Positions 17,383-25,467 of a DNA stretch of 64,000 nucleotides are shown piece by piece. The notes below the pieces were generated by a model that saw only the letters and a list, made by a program, of their open reading frames with translations, was not told the DNA's origin and ran no database searches. Position 1 is the first letter of the stretch, and every line of letters begins with the position of its first letter. The DNA comes from E44-bin32 sp041573795. GTDB lineage: Bacteria > Chloroflexota > Anaerolineae > Anaerolineales > E44-bin32. Made by a program: the position numbers and the translations under genes. The DNA is taken from positions 1 through 64,000 of the forward strand of contig JBFFQB010000001.1 in assembly GCA_041573795.1 (NCBI GenBank), in the 5' to 3' direction.

Positions 17383-18342
17383 TTATGGCTCAAGCCAAAT
17401 CTGTACGCTGGTGTAGTGGATCACGCCGGGGACATCGCCATGCCGCTCATATACTCCCACGCGAGCCCACTGTCCAAAGACGACTTCATAGGGAAGCTCA
17501 ACGCTAAATGTCCCGAGCTGGCCTATTGCGGGCGCGTCGATCCGAACACTTGTGGTTGCGAGCACCTGTCCCTTTGCGTCTAACAGCTCAACCCCAAGAG
17601 GTGCATCCGCATCAACCCAACCTGCCCCCGAGAGTTGGATCGTGCCACCCGAGATGCGGCCATCCGGGCGCGGGTTGAAGATTGTCAGCTTCTCGGCTCC
17701 ATGGATCGTGGGATAAATTCTCTCATCGCCAGTAGAGAGCAGGTTGACTTGAGACTTCGAAAGATGGCGAAGCAGGCCATAGCGATCGCCGAAAGATCGA
17801 ACCTCCAGCCAACCGGTTTCAGCGACCAATGGCGTATCAAAGGGCACCTGGGCGAAGAACTGTCCTGGTCGACCAGGGTAAGAGTATAGGAAGGTGAAGC
17901 CCTGCGAGATCAAGCGACCATCTTCGCCATAAAGACTCAACTGCACCCGGTTGTTCTGGCTTGGACCACCATAGCCTTCCACAGAGATAGGGCTGCGGAG
18001 GAGCGAACCAGGTCCAGGTTTGACCAACGCCAGCTCATCAAGGGGAACTCCAACGGAGGCTGGTAGGGGGGTTGCCGTGGGCAAGGGGACCGCTGGCTCG
18101 ATCACGATCGCAGGCGTTTCGATAGTGAATGGGGCGGGGTTTCCTTGCTGTGTAGGTGTGGGTATAGCCTCAAAAACTGCGAATGAAGCGGTGCTCTCGG
18201 CCTCGCTCAATGGCTGTGGCACGGGAGCGCAGCTGCCAAGCACGAACACCAGAATGCCGATGCTAAACCGGGGTAGTCGTTCGAGCCCGATGTGATCCGG
18301 AGTGCGTTGCTTTAAGACACGGTTGATGTATTTGGCGGACAT
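17383..18342 (-). CDS. Lipoprotein with Gmad2-like immunoglobulin folds
   Basis: A 319-aa putative lipoprotein. A hydrophobic segment ends in a lipobox-like LGSC (Cys near residue 38), followed by a Pro/Thr-rich linker (about residues 60-95). Two beta-rich modules follow. The first (about 108-200) has PGPGSLLRSPISVEGYGG and QVPFDTPLVAETGWLEV, as in the Gmad2 domain of spore-germination and cell-surface proteins; the second has IFNPRPDGRISGGTIQLSGAGW. The N-terminal region before the membrane segment is unusually long for a lipoprotein, so a later start is possible, but no ribosome site decides it. It lies 19 bases after the IDH-like gene, probably in the same operon. Confidence 0.75.
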   Translation of the reverse strand: MSAKYINRVLKQRTPDHIGLERLPRFSIGILVFVLGSCAPVPQPLSEAESTASFAVFEAIPTPTQQGNPAPFTIETPAIVIEPAVPLPTATPLPASVGVPLDELALVKPGPGSLLRSPISVEGYGGPSQNNRVQLSLYGEDGRLISQGFTFLYSYPGRPGQFFAQVPFDTPLVAETGWLEVRSFGDRYGLLRHLSKSQVNLLSTGDERIYPTIHGAEKLTIFNPRPDGRISGGTIQLSGAGWVDADAPLGVELLDAKGQVLATTSVRIDAPAIGQLGTFSVELPYEVVFGQWARVGVYERHGDVPGVIHYTSVQIWLEP

Positions 18343-18361
18343 TGGTTCTTATGAAGCTCAC

Positions 18362-19453
18362 TCAGCCAAGGCTGGACCAGACCTCGAGCTTAGCAATCAC
18401 CCTGCGAATGATCTCATCCGTAAATTCGGTTGTGCTTGATTGACCGCGTATGTCAGGTGTGGCAATACCTTGATATACAGCTTCGAAGGTTGATTCGTAG
18501 ATGGCTCTCGAGGCACGGTTCGCCTGGTCTGTACCGATATAGGTGAAAAGGGCAGCACCAGCAAGGATCATCGCCATGGGATTGGCGATATTCTTCCCCT
18601 GAAGTGCTGGGGCCGTCCCATGCGGCGCTTCTGCCATGACCGTGCGAACTTCGGTGGCACTTGCGTCAAACCCCAAGACGATAGACTCCGATCCGGCGAT
18701 TGAGCCGTACATTTGCAGAACAAGATCGGATAGGCTGTCGCCATCACGGTTCAAGGCAGGAATCACCAGTGCTTCGCCAGCATTTTGTAGGAGAAGGGCA
18801 TAGGTGGCATCGATTAACTGTGGTTCATAACGGACGGTCGGGTGTCTTTGCGCAGCTGCGTCGAGCTCCTCCTTGAACAGGCCCTCGTACAAGGGGCTAA
18901 CCGTGTATTTGGGTCCGCCAAAAACTTTAGCGCCGATCTTTTCCGCGTGCTGGAAGGAAAATTCGGCCACAGCCCGACAGGTGTTGCGCGAGATACGTTC
19001 TGTCCGAAAGGCGAGGTCATCACCATCCGGTGTTTTCTCTCGCCACTCTTTGGCACCGTAGGCACCGCCAACCGCCATGCGTACAACCGAGATTGGCGCG
19101 TGCACGCCCCCGACTGGACGCACGTTTGGGAGACGGCGACCGGTGCGCAGGATTACTTTGCCGTCGATAGCTTCGCGCAGAAGCGCATTTGGGCTACCAA
19201 CATCATCGGGGTCTGCCGGCGTGATCGTGGCAGCTTTGAGCGCAAGGCCGGTGCCACATATGGCTGTTGCGGCTTCTTCGATGACAGCATTGTCCGTAGC
19301 GCGGCGATTCTCTAGACTGAGGTCAAACGTCTGGAAGGAGATTGGTACATTTGTAATTGCCGGATCAATCACCCGAAGAGACTGTTCGAGAAGCTCCTGC
19401 CCCGTTTGATCCCCGGCTAATATTACGATGGTTTGGTGGTCGGATTCACTCAT
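18362..19453 (-). CDS. Divergent isocitrate/isopropylmalate dehydrogenase-family protein
   Basis: A 363-aa protein with the beta-decarboxylating dehydrogenase fold: ILAGDQTGQELLEQSL at the N-terminus, NALLREAIDGK, metal-site-like DGDSLSDLV and the NAD-binding APHGTAPALQGKNIANPMAM loop. The segment that normally carries the substrate Arg/Tyr motif (ENTE-DLYAG in known members) is replaced by VRMAVGGAYGAKEWRE, so the substrate is uncertain and may be neither isocitrate nor isopropylmalate. The start at 19453 is the ATG that overlaps the response-regulator stop by eight bases; a frame from 19489 adds residues overlapping that gene. It sits in an operon with a response regulator and a membrane protein, an unusual place for this family. 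Confidence 0.8.
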   Translation of the reverse strand: MSESDHQTIVILAGDQTGQELLEQSLRVIDPAITNVPISFQTFDLSLENRRATDNAVIEEAATAICGTGLALKAATITPADPDDVGSPNALLREAIDGKVILRTGRRLPNVRPVGGVHAPISVVRMAVGGAYGAKEWREKTPDGDDLAFRTERISRNTCRAVAEFSFQHAEKIGAKVFGGPKYTVSPLYEGLFKEELDAAAQRHPTVRYEPQLIDATYALLLQNAGEALVIPALNRDGDSLSDLVLQMYGSIAGSESIVLGFDASATEVRTVMAEAPHGTAPALQGKNIANPMAMILAGAALFTYIGTDQANRASRAIYESTFEAVYQGIATPDIRGQSSTTEFTDEIIRRVIAKLEVWSSLG

Positions 19454-19814
19454 GGTTGAGGCATTCGTCGATCTTTGCCTGAAGTTCATCCATGCTGATG
19501 GGCTTGGGCAGTAGGACGGCTCCCCCAGCCTGTTGAACTCGATCTAAGAGGTCGAATTCCTGTCCGGCGGAAACGACGATAACAGGGACATCATCGAGCC
19601 CCGCAGTTTTGCGTAGTCTGCGCAGTGTCTCCAATCCATCGATGCCGGGCATCATCATATCGAGAAGTACGATATCCGGTTTCTGTTCGGCGAGTAAGGA
19701 TAAGGCTTGTTCGCCATTGTAGGCAGAGATCGGTTCGTGCCCCAGCAGTCTCAATGATGCACTGATCAAATCCACTGTTGTAGCCTGGTCGTCAACAATT
19801 AATACCCGCGCCAT
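19446..19814 (-). CDS. Single-domain response regulator
   Basis: A 122-aa CheY-like receiver with no output domain. VLIVDDQ provides the acidic pocket, the phosphoacceptor Asp is in IVLLDMMMPG (residue 52), the Thr/Ser position is VVSAG and the conserved Lys is in LLPKP. The ATG at 19814 fits the domain start; the frame continues upstream to 20075 but that part is not protein-like. It overlaps the dehydrogenase gene downstream and lies nine bases after a membrane-protein gene. No cognate kinase is next to it, but multi-GAF sensors lie at both ends of the window. Confidence 0.9.
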   Translation of the reverse strand: MARVLIVDDQATTVDLISASLRLLGHEPISAYNGEQALSLLAEQKPDIVLLDMMMPGIDGLETLRRLRKTAGLDDVPVIVVSAGQEFDLLDRVQQAGGAVLLPKPISMDELQAKIDECLNHE

Positions 19815-19822
19815 GCTATGCC

Positions 19823-20191
19823 CTATATACCCGTGACCATGGCCCGCAAGCTGATTGCAGCGAGGAAAAGGCACAGCAAGCCGTAAGCCAGTGAGGTGTA
19901 GGTATCGTCGCGTCCCTTCGTGATGGCATAGTATGCCGGCAAGGCAATTACCGCAACTATCCCGTAGAGGATATGGACGCCCGCTCGTCCTGGTCGCTCC
20001 CCGATGATCCACAGGTACCCGCCCAATAGACCTTGTCCAAGGATGAGCAGTTCTCCTACGGCGAGAATCCCCCAATAATTCCCGGTGATGGGTTGATTAC
20101 GAAAGCGAGCAACAATTCCCCATAACCCGGCAATGACCATAAACAAAAGGACGGAATTGGCTAGCGTTCCATGTACAGCGGATAATGTCAC
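19823..20191 (-). CDS. Small four-helix membrane protein, function unknown
   Basis: A 122-aa membrane protein with about four hydrophobic helices (residues 9-28, 41-62, 71-90, 99-117), including a Gly-rich GELLILGQGLLGGYLWIIG segment. I do not recognise the family. The GTG at 20191 is supported by GGAGGG/GGAGG about ten bases upstream; a longer frame to 20263 would overlap the carboxypeptidase gene. It is nine bases upstream of the response-regulator gene and 34 bases after the carboxypeptidase gene, so it is likely part of that operon. Confidence 0.75.
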   Translation of the reverse strand: MTLSAVHGTLANSVLLFMVIAGLWGIVARFRNQPITGNYWGILAVGELLILGQGLLGGYLWIIGERPGRAGVHILYGIVAVIALPAYYAITKGRDDTYTSLAYGLLCLFLAAISLRAMVTGI

Positions 20192-20225
20192 TGGATAAGT
20201 CCTCCCTCCCCGGCTGATTACGAGC

Positions 20226-21734
20226 TCACTTAAGCGAGTAGAGCTCGCCAAACTTTCTCTCAAGATATTTCACATATGGATCCACGTTCAAGCCCGATCC
20301 TACAACACGCTCGAGCAGCTCAAGCGGTTCATATTTTGCACCGCTTTGGTGTATGTTCTCGTGCAGCCAGCCGAGCAGTTGGCTAAACTCTGCGTTTTCG
20401 ATCTGCTGCTCAAGTTCGGGAATATCTTGATTGATCTTATCCCAGAGTTGCGCAGCGATCAGGTTGCCCAATGAATAGGTCGGGAAGTAGCCGATGTACC
20501 CGGCTGACCAATGAACATCTTGGAGCACACCTTGCGCGTCATCGGGAGGGCGCACACCTAAAAATGACTCAAATTTATCGTTCCAAGCTTGGGGTAGGTC
20601 ATTTATGGCTAACGCACCTTCGAGTAAAGCGATCTCGAGCTCGAAGCGCACCATTACATGCAGATTATAAGTCGCTTCATCCGCTTCGACGCGAATAAAG
20701 GTTCTGTCCACTTTGTTAATGGCTTTATAGAATGTGTCTAATTTCACGGCGCTCAGTTGATCTGGGAAAATCTTCTGCAGCCTGGGATAGAACGCCTTCC
20801 AGAAAGGTTTACTGCGGCCTACGAGATTTTCCCATAGGCGCGATTGGGATTCGTGCATGCCCAGCGATGTGCCTCCGGCCAGAGTCGTCCGCTCGAACTT
20901 GGGGTCTATGCCCTGTTCGTACATAGCGTGACCGGCTTCATGCATCGTGCCGAAAAGCGCCGGGTTTAGGATATTTTCGTCAAAGCGCGTCGTTATTCTC
21001 ACATCTCCTGTTCCAAATCCCGTGGAGAAGGGATGAACGGCTTTATCCTGACGCCCACGGGTTAAGTCATACCCAAAGGCTTTAATGACTTCGATACCAA
21101 ATTCCCACTGGCTTTTTTCATCGAAATACTGACAGAGAGGGCTGTCGTCAATCTCAACCCCGCTATCCATGATGGCCTGTATCAAGGTCACTTGTCGTAC
21201 ACGCAGATCATCGAATACAGGTTTGACATCGGCAGTTTTCATGCCCGGCTCATAATCGTCCAGTAGCGGATCGTAGATGTGATCGTACGGCGCGAAGAAT
21301 TCTGCATACTGCCGCTTGAGGCTCAGGATCTTTTCAAGGTGCGGTGCAAAGAGGGTGAAATCAGCATCCGCCCGGGCTTTTTCCCAATCCTGATGTGCCA
21401 AAGCGGTGACACGAGAATGCTCTTCAACCCAAGCTGCCGGCACCCTGATCCGCTTTTTCAGTTCACGGTTGGTGACTTTAATCAGTCTGGCCTCGTCCGA
21501 ATCAGGATCCTGCTCCTGGACCTCGGTTGCGGCCATCTCCAACGTGGACTGAAGTTCTTCGCTCACGAAATGTTCATGCGCCAGTCGGCTCAGTGTGGCG
21601 AGCTGCATGGCGCGAGCTCCTGCGCCTCCAGGAGGCATGTAGGTTTGTTGATCCCAGCCGAGGACGGCTGCGGCGTTGCCAATATCGGAGATGACTCCAA
21701 GCAACGCTCTTAAGCGCTCAATATGTTCTGCCAT
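20226..21734 (-). CDS. M32 family metallocarboxypeptidase (carboxypeptidase Taq)
   Basis: A 502-aa M32 carboxypeptidase that removes C-terminal residues from peptides in the cytoplasm using Zn or Co. The zinc motif HEAGH is at residues 265-269, with the third ligand region in HESQSRLWENL. The other family signatures are present in order: HPF (residues 234-236), DVRITT (DxRxT) and the HES/GxxQ block. The length matches characterised enzymes. The ATG follows AGGAG by six bases. It probably heads the minus-strand operon that continues with a membrane protein, a response regulator and an IDH-like protein. Confidence 0.95.
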   Translation of the reverse strand: MAEHIERLRALLGVISDIGNAAAVLGWDQQTYMPPGGAGARAMQLATLSRLAHEHFVSEELQSTLEMAATEVQEQDPDSDEARLIKVTNRELKKRIRVPAAWVEEHSRVTALAHQDWEKARADADFTLFAPHLEKILSLKRQYAEFFAPYDHIYDPLLDDYEPGMKTADVKPVFDDLRVRQVTLIQAIMDSGVEIDDSPLCQYFDEKSQWEFGIEVIKAFGYDLTRGRQDKAVHPFSTGFGTGDVRITTRFDENILNPALFGTMHEAGHAMYEQGIDPKFERTTLAGGTSLGMHESQSRLWENLVGRSKPFWKAFYPRLQKIFPDQLSAVKLDTFYKAINKVDRTFIRVEADEATYNLHVMVRFELEIALLEGALAINDLPQAWNDKFESFLGVRPPDDAQGVLQDVHWSAGYIGYFPTYSLGNLIAAQLWDKINQDIPELEQQIENAEFSQLLGWLHENIHQSGAKYEPLELLERVVGSGLNVDPYVKYLERKFGELYSLK

Positions 21735-21780
21735 GAAGATCTCCTAGCGGGACAGGGGTCTCCGATCTGCGTTATCAAAC

Positions 21781-21808
21781 AACTGCTCGAGCGATCACTC
21801 GAGCAGTT
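21781..21808. repeat. Perfect 11-bp inverted repeat upstream of the M32 gene
   Basis: Arms AACTGCTCGAG and CTCGAGCAGTT with a six-base loop. It lies between the RpiB-like gene (ending 21954) and the carboxypeptidase start (21734), both on the minus strand. On that strand the arm is followed by GTTTGATAA, only weakly T-rich, so it could be a terminator of the upstream gene or an operator of the downstream one. The remaining 21809-21953 stretch shows no gene. Confidence 0.6.
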
Positions 21809-21953
21809 CGGCAAAGCTTGATGGATTGGCCTGTCAAAAATTCGCCATACGTGCCGCGTTGAAAGAGTACACGATATTGTTTTCGTAAAGAAATGCTGGT
21901 CTATTGTACCCTGAGCTATGCCCTTTTAAGGGGCGAAATCACCTTACAATTGA

Positions 21954-22406
21954 CTAATAGTGGCTATATTTCGCTTCGAGCCGCTCGATTTGCGCCAGGC
22001 AGGCATCATCCTGTGGGTTTGGTTGGTACTTGGTCCCGAACCACTCCTCCAGGATTTCATCGGCAAGAACTTCGGATACGCGCCGCAGCGATAGACATAG
22101 AACGTTGGCGTTATTCCACAAGCGGGCTCCGCGTGCTGTGCCTGCGTCATCGCATAACGCCGCTCGAATTCCAGGTACTTTGTTGGCGGCAATGCTCACA
22201 CCCGTGCCGGTCCAGCAGAATAAGATACCTTCTTCTGCCGAGCCTCCGGCCACCGATTCTGCAACAAGCTGTGCTACTTGAGGCCAGTCGTGTTCATCCT
22301 CTGCAAGCGGTCCATATAGATCCAAGCTGTGACCAGCTTCTTTTAACCAGCGAATAACGACATCGGTTAAGTGCGTTTTTTCATCTGATCCAACTGCCAG
22401 CCGCAT
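21954..22406 (-). CDS. RpiB/LacA/LacB-family sugar-phosphate isomerase
   Basis: A 150-aa protein of the ribose-5-phosphate isomerase B family. The best match is the SIAANKVPGIRAALCDD block and the ARLWNNANVLCLSLRRVS segment. The catalytic Cys position is kept but the normally invariant CGTG is CWTGTG, and the N-terminal GSDHAG motif reads GSDEKTHLTD, so it lacks the usual His there. It may act on a different sugar phosphate from ribose 5-phosphate. It is divergent from the polysaccharide locus with about 150 bases between, so a role in sugar supply is possible but unproven. Confidence 0.85.
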   Translation of the reverse strand: MRLAVGSDEKTHLTDVVIRWLKEAGHSLDLYGPLAEDEHDWPQVAQLVAESVAGGSAEEGILFCWTGTGVSIAANKVPGIRAALCDDAGTARGARLWNNANVLCLSLRRVSEVLADEILEEWFGTKYQPNPQDDACLAQIERLEAKYSHY

Positions 22407-22556
22407 AGACCCTCCTCATTTACAATCCTGTCGATCCGTGCTGTGATGATGAACCAGATTCTACCGGAAAGCGGCTCTTTCAAGAGCAGTGAATGGTGAT
22501 TTAGGCCAATAGATTGTTTATGGGATAATAAGCCTGTTCCGTAGGAGGATACGCGG

Positions 22557-23843
22557 GTGGATTTTCAAACCATTTGTGTCCTTGGTTTGGGTTACATCGG
22601 TTTACCTACAGCGAGCACTTTTGCCACACACGGCCTGCGAGTCGTGGGGGTGGATGTAAACGAACGGGTGGTGGAAGTGTTGCGTAATGGGGAAGTGCAC
22701 ATTCACGAACCCGGACTTCGAACCTTGGTCCAGGCTGCATTCCGTTCAGACAACCTCAAGATCAGTGAGGAGCCCGAAGAGGCGGATGCGTTTGTGATTG
22801 CGGTTCCGACCCCAATACTGAGCGATAAACGTGCTGATCTGCGTTATGTTGAGGCAGCCGCTGAATCGATCTCGCCTCTCTTGCGAGCAGGGAACCTGGT
22901 TGTGCTGGAATCGACCTCCCCACCACGCACGACCTTGGACAGGCTGGCGCCCATTCTTGAACACAGCGGACTTAAGGCGGGGGAGGACTTTTACCTGGCT
23001 TATACTGCCGAGCGAGTTTTGCCCGGGAAGATCCTTCAGGAGCTGATCGAGAATGCCCGTGTGGTGGGCGGGGTTAACCGAGCCTCGGGGGAGGCCGCCC
23101 GGGCACTCTATTCCACCTTTGTCCGAGGTGAAATCCACCTTACCGATGCTACTACGGCCGAGATGGTTAAACTGATGGAGAACACATACCGCGACATTAA
23201 CATCGCAGCCGCGAACGAGTTTGCCCGCTTGGGAGAGGCTTTTGGCGTGGATATCTGGCAGGCGATCGCGCTCGCCAATCTCCATCCAAGGGTGAACATT
23301 CTTCAGCCTGGTCCCGGTGTTGGCGGCCACTGCATAAGTGTAGATCCCTGGTTTCTCGTCGAGGCTGCACCTGATATCAGTCAACTCATACAGCAAGCCA
23401 GAGTTGTGAATGATGGCCAGCCAGATTATGTCGTCGCCTTGATGCAGCGAGCACTGGGAAGGCTCAAGGGAAAGACAATTGCAGCATTAGGATTGGCTTA
23501 TAAAGCCAATGTGGATGATTTACGTGAAAGTCCAGCGGTAGCGGTTGTAGCCCGATTGGTACAGGCTGGTGCTAGCGTCCACACCTTCGAGCCCTATGCA
23601 CCGACAGCTGAGGTGGAAGGCGTAAAAGGATTTCAATCGCTCGATTCCGCCATAGAAGGTGCGGACGCCATCTTATTGCTTGTGGATCATAAACAATTCA
23701 AGACATTAAAGCCTGAGGTTGTTGCGGAGCGCATGCCTGGTAGGATTGCCGTCGATACCCGAGGGGTATGGTCCGAAGATGCCTGGCAAGCAGCTGGATT
23801 CGCTCTTTTTCAGCTGGGTGTAGGAAAGGCTCCATTAGAATAG
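22557..23843 (+). CDS. UDP-N-acetylmannosamine-type nucleotide sugar dehydrogenase
   Basis: A 428-aa enzyme of the UDP-Glc/GDP-Man dehydrogenase family that oxidises C6 of a UDP-sugar to the uronate with two NAD. The N-terminal Rossmann motif is GLGYIGLPTAS; the catalytic Cys lies in GVGGHCISVDPWF; the C-terminal domain has GLAYKANVDDLRESPA. The GG-HCI-VDPWF form is typical of WecC-like enzymes that make UDP-ManNAcA. It is directly followed by a WecB-type 2-epimerase, which makes the substrate, so the pair probably supplies UDP-ManNAcA. The start is a GTG with AGGAGG eight bases upstream. It heads the polysaccharide locus. Confidence 0.92.
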   Translation: MDFQTICVLGLGYIGLPTASTFATHGLRVVGVDVNERVVEVLRNGEVHIHEPGLRTLVQAAFRSDNLKISEEPEEADAFVIAVPTPILSDKRADLRYVEAAAESISPLLRAGNLVVLESTSPPRTTLDRLAPILEHSGLKAGEDFYLAYTAERVLPGKILQELIENARVVGGVNRASGEAARALYSTFVRGEIHLTDATTAEMVKLMENTYRDINIAAANEFARLGEAFGVDIWQAIALANLHPRVNILQPGPGVGGHCISVDPWFLVEAAPDISQLIQQARVVNDGQPDYVVALMQRALGRLKGKTIAALGLAYKANVDDLRESPAVAVVARLVQAGASVHTFEPYAPTAEVEGVKGFQSLDSAIEGADAILLLVDHKQFKTLKPEVVAERMPGRIAVDTRGVWSEDAWQAAGFALFQLGVGKAPLE

Positions 23844-23845
23844 CG

Positions 23846-24967
23846 ATGCGCGTACTGACCGTTCTGGGAACGAGGCCCGAAGCCATCAAGATGGCGCCAG
23901 TGATTCGGCGGCTTCAACAAACTGAAGGGATTCAATCGCGGGTTTGTGTTACGGCACAACACCGCCAGATGCTGGATCAAGTCCTGGCGCTCTTCGAGAT
24001 CCAACCAGATATCGACCTAAATCTCATGATCCCTGACCAGTCCCTGGCTGAGCTGAGCGCGGCGATATTCGCAGGGCTGGACCCAGTCATCCGCGCTGAA
24101 AAACCTGATTGGCTGCTCGTGCAGGGTGATACCACCACGGTGATGATTGCGGCAATCCTGGCCTATTACAATCAAGTAAGTATCGGACATGTCGAAGCCG
24201 GTTTACGCACTGGTGATAAATGGCAACCATTTCCGGAAGAGATCAACCGCAAGGTGGCCGGTGTTCTAGCAGACCTGCATTTTGCGCCGACCGAGCGCGC
24301 GCGCAAGAACCTGCTTGCTGAAGGGGTGCCGGAGGAACGCATAGTGGTTAGCGGAAATCCGGTCATCGATGCACTTCTTGATGTGGTTGAGCAACCATAT
24401 CAGCCTGAAGGTCCACCCTTAAGTGAAATTCCGCAGGATCGAAGCGTGATCCTGGTCACTGCCCATCGCAGGGAGAACTTCGGTGCGCCCTTTGAACGGA
24501 TTTTCACCGCCATACGCACACTGGCGAAGGAGTATGCAGACAAGATAACGATCATATATCCGGTGCACCTAAATCCAAATGTTCAAGAACCCGCGCAGCG
24601 GATCCTGGGCAACTTGCCCAACGTCAACCTGGTCAAGCCCCTCGACTACCTGCCGATGGCATATTGGATGAAGCGTGCCACGCTGATCCTGACCGATTCG
24701 GGTGGTTTGCAAGAGGAAGCGCCAGCTTTAGGGACGCCGGTTCTGGTATTGCGTGAACGCACAGAGCGCCCGGAGGCGCTGGATGCTGGAACCGCTAAGC
24801 TGGTGGGCAGCGATCCTGAGCGGATCCTGTCGGAAACGCGCATCCTGCTGGATGATCCCAAGGCGCACCAGGCGATGGCACAGGCCACGAATCCTTTTGG
24901 GGATGGTCATGCTGCCGAGCGCATCGTGGGCGCATTGATCGACAAAGGCCTGCCATCAAAGACATGA
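23846..24967 (+). CDS. wecB: UDP-N-acetylglucosamine 2-epimerase (non-hydrolysing)
   Basis: A 373-aa WecB/MnaA enzyme that interconverts UDP-GlcNAc and UDP-ManNAc in the cytoplasm. It has the N-terminal GTRPEAIKMAP motif, QGDTTTV, HVEAGLRT, the FPEEINR segment and the DSGGLQEEAP UDP-binding block near residue 290. The ATG at 23846 is two bases after the dehydrogenase stop and matches the family N-terminus; the frame upstream from 23768 overlaps that gene and is not used. Its stop overlaps the next start (ATGA). Confidence 0.96.
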   Translation: MRVLTVLGTRPEAIKMAPVIRRLQQTEGIQSRVCVTAQHRQMLDQVLALFEIQPDIDLNLMIPDQSLAELSAAIFAGLDPVIRAEKPDWLLVQGDTTTVMIAAILAYYNQVSIGHVEAGLRTGDKWQPFPEEINRKVAGVLADLHFAPTERARKNLLAEGVPEERIVVSGNPVIDALLDVVEQPYQPEGPPLSEIPQDRSVILVTAHRRENFGAPFERIFTAIRTLAKEYADKITIIYPVHLNPNVQEPAQRILGNLPNVNLVKPLDYLPMAYWMKRATLILTDSGGLQEEAPALGTPVLVLRERTERPEALDAGTAKLVGSDPERILSETRILLDDPKAHQAMAQATNPFGDGHAAERIVGALIDKGLPSKT

Positions 24968-25410
24968 GTAAAAAGGACAGCTACACTCGTTTGTTATATG
25001 CTCGAAACATACCCGTCCTGGGAAGCTTGGCTTATTTCCTATTAAAACTTCTGGGTGTTGAGGTGCCGCGAAGCGTTCGCCTGGGGAAAGATGTGACGCT
25101 TGAACATGGAGGCTTTGGAGTCGTCATCCATCCCAATTGCGAGATCGGTGATCGAGTCAAGATATACCCAGGTGTAACCCTTGGTCGAGCGGATATCCAC
25201 CAGCCCATCGAGGACTCCGGGTTTGAGGGAATATCGATCGGAGATGGTGTCATCCTGGCACCGGGGGCCAAGATTCTGGGTAAGGAAGGCGTCCTGCGGG
25301 TAGGGTCCGGTACGGTTGTGGGTGCAAACGCGGTGCTTTTGGAATCAACAGGCCAGAACCAGATATGGGCGGGTGTCCCGGCTAAATATGTGGGTTCACG
25401 CGAGGTTTAA
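24964..25410 (+). CDS. Hexapeptide-repeat acetyltransferase (serine acetyltransferase-like)
   Basis: A 148-aa left-handed beta-helix acyltransferase. Hexapeptide repeats run from about residue 40 to 130 (GFGVVIHPNCEIGDRVKIYPGV, ISIGDGVILAPGAKILG, LRVGSGTVVGANAVLL) with the His of VIHP as the likely catalytic base. It looks like the C-terminal half of CysE-type enzymes, but in polysaccharide loci such proteins O-acetylate sugars. The N-terminal 38 residues are not part of the repeat. The start overlaps the wecB stop by four bases. The acceptor sugar is unknown. Confidence 0.85.
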   Translation: MSKKDSYTRLLYARNIPVLGSLAYFLLKLLGVEVPRSVRLGKDVTLEHGGFGVVIHPNCEIGDRVKIYPGVTLGRADIHQPIEDSGFEGISIGDGVILAPGAKILGKEGVLRVGSGTVVGANAVLLESTGQNQIWAGVPAKYVGSREV

Positions 25411-25467
25411 AGCCTCAAGCGTTGTGATGGCCCGTCCTGTATATTCTTACTTCCCTGGGAAAGTGAA

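Noticed and set aside
22746..23396. 216-aa open frame on the minus strand
   Set aside because: It is antisense to the nucleotide sugar dehydrogenase, whose motifs are unmistakable; the antisense protein has no domain-like pattern.
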